NCBI GenBank assembly: GCA_964036045.1
Contig: OZ038395.1
Span: forward strand, 5,037,753-5,101,752
DNA from: Eutreptiella sp. 'Long Island Sound 2002'
Lineage: Eukaryota > Euglenozoa > Euglenophyceae > Eutreptiales > Eutreptiaceae
Direction: 5' to 3'
Length of the DNA: 64,000 nt
The translations under genes were made by a program, and so were the position numbers. The notes beneath the pieces were generated by a model. The model was not told the origin of the DNA. It saw nothing but the letters and a program-made list of their open reading frames with translations, and did not search any database. Of the stretch, positions 9,767 through 20,563 are shown in pieces. Position 1 is the first letter of the stretch. Every line of letters starts with the position of its first letter.

Positions 9767-10537
9767 ATTACCCTGTTTTTTTGACCCTGATTTTTCATGC
9801 CTGATTTTTCAGTTAAAAAAGGTACCTTTTCCGTGTCGTTACAACAAATGGGCCTCTTTCGTACTGCTGCGTACAATGGCATCTCAATATGGAAGGCTCA
9901 CCCACTGTGTGTCGCACCTCGTGTCGGTTATTACGCCTTTTTTCTGCAACAGATTGCGAGGCCTCGCAACGCAAGGATTCGATTTCATTTGCTTTACCAG
10001 AATCAAATGCATGGAAAATTCTCATCAGGGTAATTACGACAAATAACATTTTTTTCGAATGCAAGGCCTGGCATTCCATTTCAAAATATTCGCAAAAGGT
10101 ATAGTTTTAGGAATCGAAATGCGAGGCCTCGCAATAATGGAACAGGAAACAATAAAATTGACAGATCCACCAACTACACAGCACGTGTATTCCCTTTGAT
10201 GCGGCGCTGCTGCATGGGCGCCCATGCAGGTCCCGCCGGCATCTCTAGTTTTCATACTGTGGTCACCGCTGACTTCACTGCCCAACAGCGATGGTGGCGG
10301 TTTGCAACTGGGTACCGCAAATGTGATAAACAAGAGAAATTTTGGGACTAGCTGACCGTTACTAGCAACCGAAAATGCGCACGCACTGCGGATTTGCGCG
10401 CAAAGATCCATATGCGCGTGTGGCGTGGGCAGCCATGTGCTGGCAAAAATTTTATTTAACAGTAGCATTAAAGGAGCCCTTTTTTTCTGGAATTGTATAT
10501 TAAAATGCACATTTTTGAATCTTTGAGATGATTGTTC
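9767..10537. other. Spacer/intron-like region with palindromes
   Basis: There is no convincing coding sequence. It is AT-rich relative to its neighbours and holds three members of the GAGGCCTC palindrome family, listed separately. Splice-like signals (GGTAAT, ..TTTACCAG) are present, but no exon pair can be fixed. Confidence 0.4.
9953..10136. repeat. Palindrome cluster, core GCGAGGCCTCGC (three copies)
   Basis: Copies lie at 9953-9970 (ATTGCGAGGCCTCGCAAC), about 10057-10077 (GAATGC…AAGGCCTG…GCATTC) and about 10118-10135 (ATGCGAGGCCTCGCAAT). Each is a near-perfect inverted repeat centred on AGGCCT, flanked by AT-rich sequence and outside any credible exon. Confidence 0.8.
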
Positions 10538-12512
10538 ATGCCACGTAACATTGCGCATCGAGCGAGGAGGGAGCTGGAACGGACTGTCAGGCGATTGCGA
10601 GCTTTCTGTGCAACGGAACACGGGTATATCACTGCTGAATTACTATGGGCTGCCGTTGAAAAGAACAAGAGTGGAGCTGTTTTTTTTTTTTGATTTTTCT
10701 CGCTTGCTGCGACTGAACCAGAAAACACGGCACTTGCTACTGAGGTTGAAAAGCCGACCGGAGAGCCGAGCCGCCAATCACTTCAAGGAGGAGTTCTTCA
10801 ACTTATACAAGATTTTGCGCTTGCGATGCACACCCCAGCACCAGGATGAGGACGCCCCGGCTTTTGCCTGTATCGGTCGGCAGAACAGGCGCCGGTTGCG
10901 CAGAACAGGACTGCTGCCGCTCCGCGAGGAAACCATGAAGGAATGGTCTGCGAGAAAAATGCTTGAGACATGGCGATGGATGGAGAACCAGCAGGTTTGC
11001 GTCTGGATTGACAATTGTTACATTAAGCAGTATGGAACACATCCAACGATCCAGGATCAGTCGCAAAATTGCACAGCCCTTTGCGTCGTTGAGATTCCGG
11101 GCAGGCTGCCGTATTTCAGAGGATACCCAACCATAGATGTGCTCATCGGCAGCATCAGCAGTGTCGCTGCAGCGCTTGTCAGAATGATACGGAGCTTTCA
11201 TGGGATCGTTACAGACCTGGGCCTGCTTGCGGACAGATCTGCAGCAATACCGAGCATCAGAGCGCCGCTTGACATCATGCGAGATCCACTATCAAATCCT
11301 GGTTGGAAGCCGCTGCTACTGAGTACGCATCAAGTATCCTCCTACAGGGGCCTGGTCGAGATGTTGGATTACATCGCATCGCTGTCAAACCACACGCACC
11401 CCATTGTGCCCATCCTCGTTGATGAGAACATACACAAAACATGCCTGAAGTTGCTGTACTCTGACAGAACGCAGCGGTGGAACTGGCACGAAAACCTGAA
11501 GTGGACTCCTGTCTTGTACGGCTGCTGGCATCCCTCTAAATACCTTGTGACCAAGGTATGGCGCCGCTTTCATTTGCTCTTTGTGTACTTCCGCTTTGGC
11601 TGCTTAGGAGTGGGAAAAACAGTAGAGTCGTACCCGAAGCTCAGAGTCACGGAGAGAACTATTGCCGGTATCCTCAAGTGTGCGCCGCATTTCTTGCGGC
11701 AGTTGCAAAGGAAATCTAACAGGTTACAGGCTGTTGCCGATCACGGTGGGACGGCGATCGATCGACTGAAGAGTGAAGTATGTAAAGCAATGGTGAACCT
11801 CCTGCAGAATTGGTGTCCGCTTGTCCTCTACTGTGGGTTTCTCATGAGACAATGCAACTAGTCTGGACGGCAACCTGGAACCGCCATCAACGCCCAAAAT
11901 GTTTTGCGTCTCGTGTTCGTGCTTTTGATTGAGCTCGGCAGGGCTGCAGCCGATCCTGTTGTGTATGTGAGGACCGTCGGTGTTGCGTTGTTGCATTGGC
12001 AGACCTTCAACAGCGGCCTGCCAGGACTGTGCTATGGTGAGGAGTTTGGCGAAGTCATGCTCAGTCGACTTTGGTCCGAGAAGGATCGACACCCTTGGGC
12101 TGTCACACCCAGCGACGTGGAAGATTTGTTTGTCCACATCTGCCTTGCGAGAACTAACAGACGCCTGCTGGTTAGTGGTTTGTACTCCAATATTGAAACC
12201 GAGATCCAGCAGCGCTTGCACTCGTATGTTATTTACGACCGCCTGAGAATTCGGTACTGTCCTTGGCAGTCGGGTACCTCGACCATGAAGAGGCACTGGG
12301 AGGCTGATCCAGATTTTCCGTCCGACCCTTACAGCGAGCCGGACGTGGACACATACAGAACTGTGTTGACTGATGTTTTGCGTACATTTATGCGGCAGCC
12401 CCAGAATTTCTCACCTGCCGTAATACGATTGATGGACAACAAGTTTCCTCTGCGGTCTGATGCGCAGCGCACGAACATTCTGGACACAATCCGGGCCTTT
12501 ATGGATGCATAA
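10538..12512 (+). pseudogene. Decayed ~655-codon gene of unknown function
   Basis: The best model starts at ATG 10538 (MPRNIAHRARRELERTV…). The frame meets TGA at 10691, directly after a 12-T run, and continues sensibly after it (FFSLAATEPENTALATEVE…). It shifts frame near 10845 into DEDAPAFACIGRQNRRR…, meets TAG at 11859-11861 in the middle of otherwise good coding, and ends at TAA 12510-12512. The central region has alternating hydrophobic strands with acidic residues (VCVWIDNCYIKQYG; PIVPILVDENIHKT; TPVLYGCWHPSKYLVTKVW). This could be an RNase H-like/DDE fold with a late His, as in some Zisupton/Plavaka-type transposases. That resemblance is impressionistic and unverified. With one frameshift and two nonsense codons it is probably inactive. 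Confidence 0.55.
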
Positions 12513-12591
12513 TATCCGTTTTAGGATGATTCCCAACTCTGTTCTTGTTGTTGCGCGCACACCGGTGCTTTTGCTCACTACTGCGTGTTCG

Positions 12592-12728
12592 GAAAGCGAG
12601 CCCTCGCAATCGTCTTTTCAAAAAGTGCGTTTTTGACTACATTTTGTTACCTGAATGCGCGGCCTCGCAATGCAAAGTAGGTAATTGCAGACAAATACCT
12701 ATAATGTCGCATGCGAGCCCTCGCAATC
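12592..12728. repeat. Palindrome cluster between the two genes (three copies)
   Basis: Copies at about 12594-12610 (AAGCGAGCCCTCGCAAT), 12653-12672 (GAATGCGCGGCCTCGCAATGC-like) and 12711-12728 (GCATGCGAGCCCTCGCAA). Two have GAGCCCTC instead of GAGGCCTC, so the centre is degenerating while the arms are kept. They lie in the presumed 5' leader or an upstream intron of the 12778 gene. Confidence 0.75.
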
Positions 12729-13490
12729 AAGGAATAAATATGTACAGTTTTCTCCCTTTTTACAGGCCTATTTCAAAATGGCAGAGAGTTTGACGCCACC
12801 AAAAGCGGGCAGAGCATCACCAGACAGGTCACAAGTACCATCCACGCAGGAAATGGTGCCAGAGGAGTTCTTGAGGTTCTACAAGAAGCCTTTGCAGGTG
12901 GAGGTTGATGTCGGGAGCCTTTCCATCGACAAGAAGAAGGAGTACGGCGAGATCCGGAAGTATCAACAGAAGCGAGTGGACGAGGTTATGAGAAGTCTTA
13001 CGGCAAACCCTCCCGAGGAGCCCGTGACCGTGACTGCATGGCAATCACCAGGTACGTAACCCGGTCGCACCGTTGCTGTTTCATGTTTATCCTCTGAAAC
13101 CCCTGTTTTCATCTGCAGCCGACGATTGGATCGTCATTGCAAAGCAGCACTGCGTCTGTGCGCTGAAAGCACTGCGAGACCAACGTCTTGAGCAGGGCCT
13201 CGACCCACCGCAGGGGATGCAAGTGGTGATGGTCAGCCTGTTTAAAACGGAGACTAGTTGGGCTACACGAGTAGCAATCGCCGGTCAGAAGCAGGCCATC
13301 GATCTGGACATCTCCGCCGTGCCACTGTCGGAAGCAGCTGACAACTTCCTTATGCATTTGCGAGATTCGCCGGCTGGGCCTGACGAGACTGCAAGGGAAC
13401 ACAGTCACCCAACCATCCCGAAAGCCGCAGGCGAAAGTGCTTGGATACCACCACAGGTTTCCGGTGATGAACTCCAAGTATGTTCCATTG

Positions 13491-13514
13491 TTGGATGCGA
13501 GGCCTCGCCATCCG
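13491..13514. repeat. Palindrome inside intron 2
   Basis: GGATGCGAGGCCTCGCCATCC lies within the 13478-13546 intron, about 15 nt after its GTATGT donor. One mismatch pair breaks an otherwise perfect inverted repeat. Confidence 0.8.
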
Positions 13515-14568
13515 AATATGGCTACTCATCCTCCTCATGTACACAGTAATTCAGTCAAGGTGTTTGGACAGTTCTTCACTTGGGTGTACCGTGCCGAGGA
13601 CGCAGCGGTGACGTCGCTGGATAATTTCGAGAAGATGGACACGCCGGTGATGATGAACCAGCTGAGGTTCTTGCAGGGTCTGTACGAGCCATCGCTCCTA
13701 CAATGGGTCGCCGCCGACATGTCGAGACCAAAAACCAACATCAAGGAAATCCAGGACCGGGCCTCTGCCTACCAGAAGCAGCAGTGGATCAATTGACATT
13801 GGGGAGCCGCGCCGGACAGCGTTATCCATCCGACCCGAAGTATGTTCCCCTCACAAGCAGGTAGGCAAACACGCAAACAAGGTAAACACAACCCTTCACA
13901 TGTTTACAGAGGCGAGTCCGCCAGAGAAGGTACCGTTGCACGACTGGGATGTCCTTTGGTTTCGGATCCCTTTGGGGGTTTGGCAGTGGAAACCTGAGGC
14001 TCCGTCGCCAAAATGGGAAATGCTCAGCCAGGCGCGATTCTGGACGTGATGGGAAATACTCATCCAAAGCATGGGCCATCAATGGAGCTTGGTCGCCTGC
14101 GTGCACGACTGGCATCGCCCTTGACCGAAGTCAAGTCCACGGAGTCCGGAAAAGTGGATGTGGTGAACATTGAGGTCACTGGCAAGGTGGTCAAAATGCT
14201 GTGCGCCCCCTACAAAGATCCGCAAGATCCTCTGGAGTTTTTGGAGGCTCTGGACACCGACATGATGATTCTGAATGGGAATCTGGCGGACAGTGCTGAT
14301 CTCGTGAGTCCTGTTGTGATGGCCAAGTTGATTGACAACCCTGAACCTGTGCTTGTGATCTACAGCGAGGTGGAGACTGTTTGGGACGCCCTGCAAACAG
14401 TTCTGGAGACGCCTGGAATTGCGGAGAACAATTACTGGTATGAAAAAGTGCAAGTGTGTTACTGCCTACTCGGCGCAGGCAAGACAGGAAAAGGCGGAAT
14501 TCAAGTAAAAGCACTTGTTCTGCTGGCCGGTGTAAAGATCAAGATAAAGGTATGTACAACGCTTTCGG

Positions 14569-14586
14569 ATTGCAAGGCCTTGCAAT
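14569..14586. repeat. Perfect 18-bp palindrome inside intron 4
   Basis: ATTGCAAGGCCTTGCAAT is its own reverse complement. It sits ~19 nt after the GTATGT donor of the 14550-14617 intron. The core differs from the common form by paired changes (GCAAGG/CCTTGC), i.e. compensatory substitutions that keep the pairing. Confidence 0.85.
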
Positions 14587-15383
14587 GACTTTGCCATCTC
14601 GCTACTCCTCACTACAGATCCCACCATACATTGGTTTGGGTCGCCGCGAACGTGATGAACCAGGATTCATGCCCCTTGTGCTTTATACGTGGATCGCAAC
14701 GCTGATGCGGACCAAAGGCCGCATGGAGAACGTCATGATCTTCGATCGCGATGTTCACATGGCGGCGAAAGTGGCAGCGTTGGATGATCCTCCGCAAGTT
14801 TGTTCTCTGCAATTGGCCAAACAGAAGCCGTCGGATTGGGCACGGAGCTATCATCTGGAGGTGACGCAGCGCGTTCAGGCTGGAATTGACCAGACCAGGT
14901 TGGCACATTGCGAGCTCTGGATCGTGTTCGGCATGCCAATGTGGGTTGAGGACGAGCACGTGGGGTATACGCGTCTCGAGGTGTCCGCGGCAGAGGACCC
15001 AAGTCACCATGCCCATGCAGAAGGTGCAGACGAAGACGTGGATGATCTTGGGGACGATGAGGATGAACCGCTGCTGACAGGATCTGATCGGCGATCTCCT
15101 AGGAAGTCCACGCAGGTTCGGGCGTTCCAGGCTGGCGAGGCAGATGAGGACGACCCGAGGGCGAGCCAGGCGCCGAAGCCAAAAAAGCCAAAGATCCAGG
15201 CGGCAGCTGAGCCGAAGCAGACAACACTGACGCAGCCCCATGGAGTGAAGAGGATGCTGAGCCTTCCGGATCCCGGAACAGCAGTGGGCTCGACGTCGAG
15301 CAGCAAGATGTTGGCAGCGGGATTGAAGAAGAAGAAGAAGCTCTAAAGGGCGTCGCAGTCCTATTTTGCGTGATATGTTGTCT

Positions 15384-15650
15384 CGCATTGCTAGGCCTCG
15401 CATTACAGATCAGTCAATTTGCCATTTCAGCTCTGTTTTCAGAAGCGTCATCTGGAGATGACGATTACACTGACCCTAAGGCAACAGTCAGTATTGCGAG
15501 GCCTCGCATTCCGAAACCCTCACGTCTCGACGCACAGAATGTACTGATACTCTGCATTCTGTTTGTGCTTGTTTCTGAATTCTCTGAAGCTGTGTGTAAT
15601 TGCAGTGAACTACGTTGTTGCATGTCTCGTGTTGCGAGGCCTCACAATAC
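15384..15650. repeat. Palindrome cluster downstream of the five-exon gene (three copies)
   Basis: Copies at 15385-15404 (GCATTGCTAGGCCTCGCATT-like), 15492-15510 (TATTGCGAGGCCTCGCATT) and 15630-15650 (TGTTGCGAGGCCTCACAATA). They are spaced 107 and 138 bp apart, in the 3' region just after the stop codon. Confidence 0.75.
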
Positions 15651-16429
15651 GAATAGGTAAATGGTGTCATCTTACAGCATTTTGGAAACCAGAAGCGTAA
15701 AAGGTGAATTTTTAAGGTAGGAGAAAAAAGCATGCAGAGGAGAACAACAAAAAGCAAAATTTTCTAGTTCGAGCACCCCCAAAAATGTGGTGCATTTTAG
15801 AGAAAAGTGGCGCCTCTGATGCCTCTGATGCCTGTTGAGGGAAACAAGTTCCCGTGCCAAGATCTGCCGTTGGTGACACGGAAATCGACCTACGGAACCT
15901 CAACCTTGCTGATTGGCACTGAGCGATCTTGCGTTTGTCCCCAAGGACTGCATGGTACTGCTTGCTCCTGCGCGCATGGTGCGTTTGTATTCAAAATCCT
16001 AGCATCTCATACAGGCAGCGGACTGCAAGATACAAAGCACAATGAATCGTTGGAATGGTTTATGGCGACGAAAGTCGCGCCAGAGTACACAGTCAAAAAG
16101 AGTTTTGGGGAGAGTGAAATGATTTTATGCTCGCACCCCAACAGATCTAGTCTGACAACTGGATATGGAAACTACTCTTGGGTAAAATGGCAAAAATTGT
16201 GAGAGCTTTTTTGCAGGAAAATCATGCACTTTTGTGGGTAATTGGGCCAAAAAACTGAGTGGACAAATTTTGTGGTAGAAAAAAGTAGGTAAATCGGGCA
16301 AATCCCCCATACCAAATTTGCAGAGACCCCGGTACAAAAGGGTACCTGCTTCGGCCGCTTAAGCCGCAGCCTTGCGTCCCTGCTGTCCGCCGCAGTTGCC
16401 GACGTCTCGGAACTCGCAAACATCCTCGG
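15651..16429. other. Non-coding spacer
   Basis: No ORF with protein-like composition is seen. The sequence has AT-rich runs and no repeat shared with the rest of the window. Confidence 0.4.
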
Positions 16430-16987
16430 ATGTATGGCCGTAAGAAGGGATCCCGATTCTGCCGCTCACAACCTGCGTCAACGCATGCAATTTGTCAGTA
16501 CAGCAACGTTCCGCCGCCAACATTCGTTTGGAGCTCTCGTTCTTTGAGCATGAACGATCTGTGCCTCTCCACTGCATCTACTGACTCCGCAGGCGATACC
16601 GCAACCCCGAGATCCTTTGCAAGTCGCAACGATCGCCTACCAGGTAGGTTCTGGAACACCATTGCGTCCTCCAGCGAGAGCAAAAGTCCCCGCTCCCTGA
16701 CGCACAACTTTCATCCTTCTCGTACCATGGACTGGCTTGAAGGTGACCGCGTCCCAGTGAACCTCGAAGCCGACTTGTATCACTCCACCAAGGTCTGCTA
16801 CGACTATCAGTCCGTCACTGTAAGCCTACCCTATTCCTACACGTCTCCCCAAGAAGTAGCCCCAAGAATCTGGAAGGTTTATGATTCGACCCACGGGCGC
16901 TTCTACTACTACAATCACATAACTGGGGAAACCTCATGGAGCCCGCTGCACATCCTGGGGCGATGCTGTAAGCGCCACCCTTCCTGA
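16430..16987 (+). CDS. Protein with a C-terminal WW domain
   Basis: This is an open frame of 185 codons from ATG 16430. Residues ~148-172 form a WW domain: Trp148, then GRFYYYNH (the aromatic strand with conserved Asn), ITGETSW with the second Trp170, and the terminal Pro172 in SPL. WW domains bind proline-rich or phospho-Ser/Pro peptides and are common in splicing and transcription factors. The N-terminal ~120 residues are Ser/Thr/Arg-rich and disordered-looking. The domain lies near the C-terminus, so the frame may be one exon of a larger gene. No introns were placed, and neighbours give no functional clue. Confidence 0.6.
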   Translation: MYGRKKGSRFCRSQPASTHAICQYSNVPPPTFVWSSRSLSMNDLCLSTASTDSAGDTATPRSFASRNDRLPGRFWNTIASSSESKSPRSLTHNFHPSRTMDWLEGDRVPVNLEADLYHSTKVCYDYQSVTVSLPYSYTSPQEVAPRIWKVYDSTHGRFYYYNHITGETSWSPLHILGRCCKRHPS

Positions 16988-17660
16988 TTTTCGCTTGCAT
17001 GGGCCATCCCCGGCATCAGTTTCACACCTTTTTCCCGTCTTTCAAGCAGCAGCGGCTGAAAGAACTTTACCAGCGCTCTGCTGGGGCTTCGCACCACATC
17101 TCTGTTGTTGCCAAGACTTACATATTTTTTGTTGCTATCGCTACAAGTGTTCACATGAACCTCCACATGACACAATTTTTCTACACACCATCTTAGTGTG
17201 TTGCCTGACCCCGCTGTGCTCCTCAGTTGTTTTACCCTACGGGTGAAATACAAGGGTTTTGCAAAACCAGCAACGGTTTTCAACGGCAAAATAGAGCACT
17301 TTGGTCACTTCCACCCTAACTCCGCCACTTCAGGGCATTGTTTTTTGGTGCCCCCCAGATTTCTGCCTCAGAGCATCCACCTCATTCTCAACCTCATTCC
17401 AAACTATGGCATTTCTGTTCACACGCATAAATAGTGTAATGGGTTGCATGATTTCGAAACAAACACCCGTACACACTACTTACAAATCACAGACTCAAAC
17501 TCCAGACCAACTAACCAACTATACACACACACACATAGGCAAATATAGTATTGTAAACATAGACTTAACCTCCCATGATACAGTTACAACCGGACCGCCT
17601 TATGTTAATGAAAAATGGGGAAGAAGCCCATGGACAGGTTGTGCGCATTTATCATCATCA
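16988..17660. other. Non-coding spacer
   Basis: No credible coding sequence is seen. It contains a short CA run (17523-17533) and ends in a CAT repeat (17650-17664) at the truncated edge of the RT fragment. Confidence 0.4.
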
Positions 17661-18183
17661 TCATGAAGCTCATGCTCTCTGAGGGGGTCGTCTCGCTCCT
17701 GGCCCCCCCTATGAACCTCGCCCGCCGAAGCTCCCTCTTGCAGTCGCGGACAGCCCTGCGCCTGGCGGACAGTAGGATATCGTCCAGATAAACCCACCCT
17801 CTGATTCCAATCCGGTAGAGGACTTGGCGCACCACTGCCATCAGGAGCCTCTGGCAGATCGCTGGGCTGTAGCTCCAGCCAAAGAGTAGGCGGGCGTAGC
17901 GGAACGTTCCCCCCTGGACAACAAATACTCTGCGCGACTGGGGGGGGGGATGTATACTCTAATATGTATTCTTTAGGTTGAGGTTCCCCAGATACAACCT
18001 GCCTCCCCCTTGCCTGTTGCATCATGCATCGCCCATCCACCGCCGGATGCCCTCCAGCGCCAGCAGGTCGAATTTGGAGGGTTTCCGGGGGTCACCGGCA
18101 TTGACTCTCCTGGCATCTAAGATGGCCCCGCACTTCAGTTTGTGCTTATATTTGAGGAACATGCGGGCAGTGGGGGGGGCGGA
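17661..18183 (-). pseudogene. Reverse transcriptase remnant of a DIRS-like (YR) retroelement
   Basis: Read on the minus strand, frames join to give KCGAILDARRVNAG, KPSKFDLLALEGIRRWM, a damaged motif A (GRLYLGNLNLKNTY then a stop), RVFVVQGGTFRYARLLFGW, SYSPAICQRLL and the catalytic VYLDDILLS, followed by TTPSESMSF where homology is cut by a CAT-repeat run at ~17660. YLDD with the RYARLLFGW-SYSPAICQ context is typical of DIRS/Ngaro-class RTs rather than of the Ty3 RTs elsewhere in this window. Several stops and a poly-G run at ~17941 make it a pseudogene. Confidence 0.75.
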
Positions 18184-18185
18184 GG

Positions 18186-18626
18186 TCAGGTACAGGCCCC
18201 CATGTCAATCCGCAGGGATTCAAGCATGCTGTCCACCGGCTGCCTCTTCGCCGGGGCGGTAGACTCCTCCCCTCGTTCCCGCTGGGCCGCACTGTAGACC
18301 CGCAGGAGGTCACGCGGCACCAGGCGGTTCCAAATGGAGCCTGCAACCACGACACAACATGCTTCGCTCACGCCTCGGGCCGCCATTTCCGCGGTGACAC
18401 GACCCTCGTCGTCACTGCAGCTATAGTAGCCCTTGTCCTCCTCCTCTACATCCCCACCGTCTCTGACACGCTGGAGCACTTCAGTAAGGACCAGCAGGCC
18501 CTCGTCCGCTCCTTGGAGAGACCTCATTGCTTCATGCATCCCGACGATCATGTTTGTGAAAATCTCCGGACGGTGCAACTGTACGCCACGCATGGCGGCC
18601 ACTTCTGACGCCAACGATCTGGACAG
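18186..18626 (-). pseudogene. Region N-terminal to the YR-element RT
   Basis: This is one open frame on the minus strand (LSRSLASEVAAMRG… to …LRIDMGACT). It runs from a 15-C run (18627-18641), where a family-R LTR begins, toward the RT remnant. It has an acidic patch (GDVEEEDKGYYSCSDDEG) and no known domain. Its upstream continuation is probably MPRTKVHNILGADRKRGR at 58099, on the far side of nested element B. The identification rests on position. Confidence 0.5.
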
Positions 18627-18641
18627 CCCCCCCCCCCCCCC

Positions 18642-18924
18642 TAAGAAAAAGTGTATTTCCATGCCAACAGATAAGCTTTAGCTGTTTTAGAGATGCCTCA
18701 AGGCATATCACATTTCTATCTTAGTATTGGCCTAACCCAAAAGGGGTGACAAAGCATTTTGACCTATGAAACCAAGCACTAGACTGTGGATATTGTGTGG
18801 AACCCTGACCCCCCAACTGATTGATATAAACACCATTTGCGGAACTGACTGACGCGCTGATATTGATCCTGAGCCTACGCATTTTTCTATATTTTCTCAT
18901 GAATGCGTTTTTCAGAACTTTTTT
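18642..18924 (+). repeat. Partial family-R LTR, probable 5' LTR of element B
   Basis: The first ~283 bp of a family-R LTR in plus orientation, starting taagaaaaagtg and matching 57224-57500. Homology stops at catgaat, precisely where the tRNA-like segment begins in the other copies; a tandem-repeat block follows instead. It has the same orientation as B's body and 3' LTR, so it is placed as the remains of B's 5' LTR. Confidence 0.6.
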
Positions 18925-19250
18925 CATTGATTTCACTTTCTTCTAACTTGCCACCTTGGACATAAATTATTATCGTATAAGTGTTCCCCAGCCAAATTGC
19001 GCATTAGCACAACGACGGCACCTCTTGGCACCCCATCTTTTTTCACTGCTTGCACTGATTCCACTTCTTTTTCAGATCTTTTTTCACCGATTTCACTTCC
19101 TTCTACCTTGCCACTTTGGACATAAATTATTATCGTATAAGTGTTCCCCACAGCCAAATTGCGCATTAGCACAACCGGGATGGCACCTCTTGCCACCCCA
19201 TCATTTTTAACTTCTTGCACTGATTCCACTTCTTTTTCACAACTTTTTCA
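18911..19250. repeat. Tandem repeat, ~160-bp unit, two copies plus a start
   Basis: Units begin at 18911 (ttcagaactttttt…), 19071 (ttcagatctttttt…) and 19235 (ttcacaacttttt…). They share the stretch with cataaattattatcg and agtgttcccca. Divergence is low, and the ~3 bp length difference comes from small indels. Confidence 0.85.
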
Positions 19251-19285
19251 CTGTTTTTACGTAATACCTTTATCCTTCTAACTAG

Positions 19286-19752
19286 CAATCATTATTTACC
19301 CATACCATTCTCAATGCGTTTTTAACCTTTCAGGGAGCACCCTAGTACCCAAACCTCTAGACGGAAGCTGATTTCACTTACAAAAACCAAGCATAAGTGA
19401 TTTTTGCGGGAAAATATCGTAGTTTGGTTGAATGCACGACACCAAGGCACATCTAAGCAAGGAAACGAAGTTCAATTGCAATCATTTTTTACCCATACCA
19501 TTCTCAATGAGGTTTTGACCTTTCGGGGAGCACTCTAGTACCCAAATCTCTGGACGGAAGCTGATTTCACTTACAAAAACCAAACATAAGTGATTTTTGC
19601 GTGAAAATAACATAGTTTGGTTGAATGCACGACACCAAGGCACATCTAAGCAAGGAAACGAAGTTCAATTGTTTGCCCATACAATTCTCAATGCGGTTTT
19701 AACCTTTCGGGCAGCACTAGTACTCAAACCTCTAGACGGCAGCTGAGGCACC
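19286..19752. repeat. Tandem repeat, ~192-bp unit, about 2.4 copies
   Basis: Units start at 19286, 19479 and 19671 (partial). They share tacccataccattctcaatg and a run around aaggaaacgaagttcaattg. This is a second, unrelated tandem array beside the first; together they fill the gap between B's 5' LTR fragment and its body, replacing its gag region. Confidence 0.85.
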
Positions 19753-19944
19753 ATATCATTTTCCATTTGGACGGCTTTAGTGATTAGTGATCTAACACTG
19801 TTAGCATCACAGGAAAAATTAGGAAAAAGCTGATGTAAAATCTGCGGAAGCTGCGGAAGCGGCAGGCAGAAGCAAAATCAGCGCAATGAGCGGCAGCGCA
19901 ATCAGTGGAATCAGTTTTGTGACGCAGGGTCAGCTTAAGGATGA

Positions 19945-20560
19945 CGGTGGGTGTGCAAGAAGGAGCCCTCTGCCATGATGGTCGCCTCCAAAGCGGAGGA
20001 CTATCAGCTCCTTGGGGATGTCTTGCAGCAAGGTCTAAAGGAGTTGGGATTCTCCAGGGAAGACCCGAATGTGGAGTTGTTCGCCAGTGACAAGCAGCAC
20101 ATTCTGGACCTCTACTGCAGCAAAGGGCAAAATTGCTGCTACAAATTCTAATGGCCCTCTTTCGGGATGCCCTGCGGGAACCCCAGGTTTAGTGAACTGG
20201 GGAAGCTCTTGACCAACGTGGCCTTGGAACGTTCCCGTATGGTCCTGTGTTCCCCCGAATAGGGAGCCCATGGGGGAAATGAGTAACGGCATGCTCTATT
20301 GGAGAAGCTTACGCTCACCTCCCTCCAGCTGCCCGACGACGCCATCTACGTCCCTCTGGGTCGCAAGATGCCTATTGGGAAACCGGGATGGGGGAGCATG
20401 TTAAGCGTGGTGGACGGGGGCCTTGCCACAGTACTCTCGGAAGATGTGGACCCTGTTATGGTCCAGGAAGCTCAACGTGACAGCAGCGTCTACACCGTGG
20501 ATATCCTGAAAGACTGACTCCGGCCTCAAGACGCTGTAGAAACTACTCCTGGGGGAGACG
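19945..20560 (+). pseudogene. Element B methyltransferase-like and linker remnant
   Basis: Homologous to D's 51960-51400. The segment NVELFASDKQHILDLYCS, WPSFGM…GNPRFSELGK and RSRMVLCSPE is the same degenerate methyltransferase-like domain described for C and D, followed by LPDDAIYVPLGRKMPIGKPGWGS. It is broken by stops at ~20150, ~20261 and ~20516. The protease that should precede it is missing: homology begins abruptly at ~19945. Confidence 0.75.
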
Positions 20561-20563
20561 AGT

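Larger units (their letters stand above)
12778..15346 (+). pseudogene. Five-exon gene with short GT-AG introns, unknown product, several lesions
   Basis: Exons, from splice consensus and phase: 12778-13051 (ATG 12778), 13119-13477, ~13547-13839, 13910-14549 and 14618-15346 (stop). Introns are 67-70 bp with GTACGT/GTATGT donors and CAG/ACAG acceptors. Junctions 1-2, 3-4 and 4-5 keep frame exactly; for example intron 1 splits a GCC codon. Lesions: junction 2-3 is out of frame, exon 3 has TGA at 13794-13796, and exon 4 changes frame near 14015. The last two exons alone (ATG 14013) give a clean ~421-residue frame. The protein is acidic in its C-terminal third (DEDVDDLGDDEDEP) and ends in a Lys-rich tail (GLKKKKKL), suggesting a nuclear protein. 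No domain is recognised. Introns 2 and 4 contain the dispersed palindrome. Confidence 0.55.

Noticed and set aside
10679-10721. A 43-bp intron (GTTTTT…CCAG) removing the T-run in the 10538 gene
   Set aside because: Much shorter than the 67-70 bp introns nearby, and reading straight through the TGA in the original frame gives better protein.
18911-19752. CRISPR-like array
   Set aside because: Units are 160-192 bp, tandem and contiguous without spacers, in a eukaryotic transposon context.
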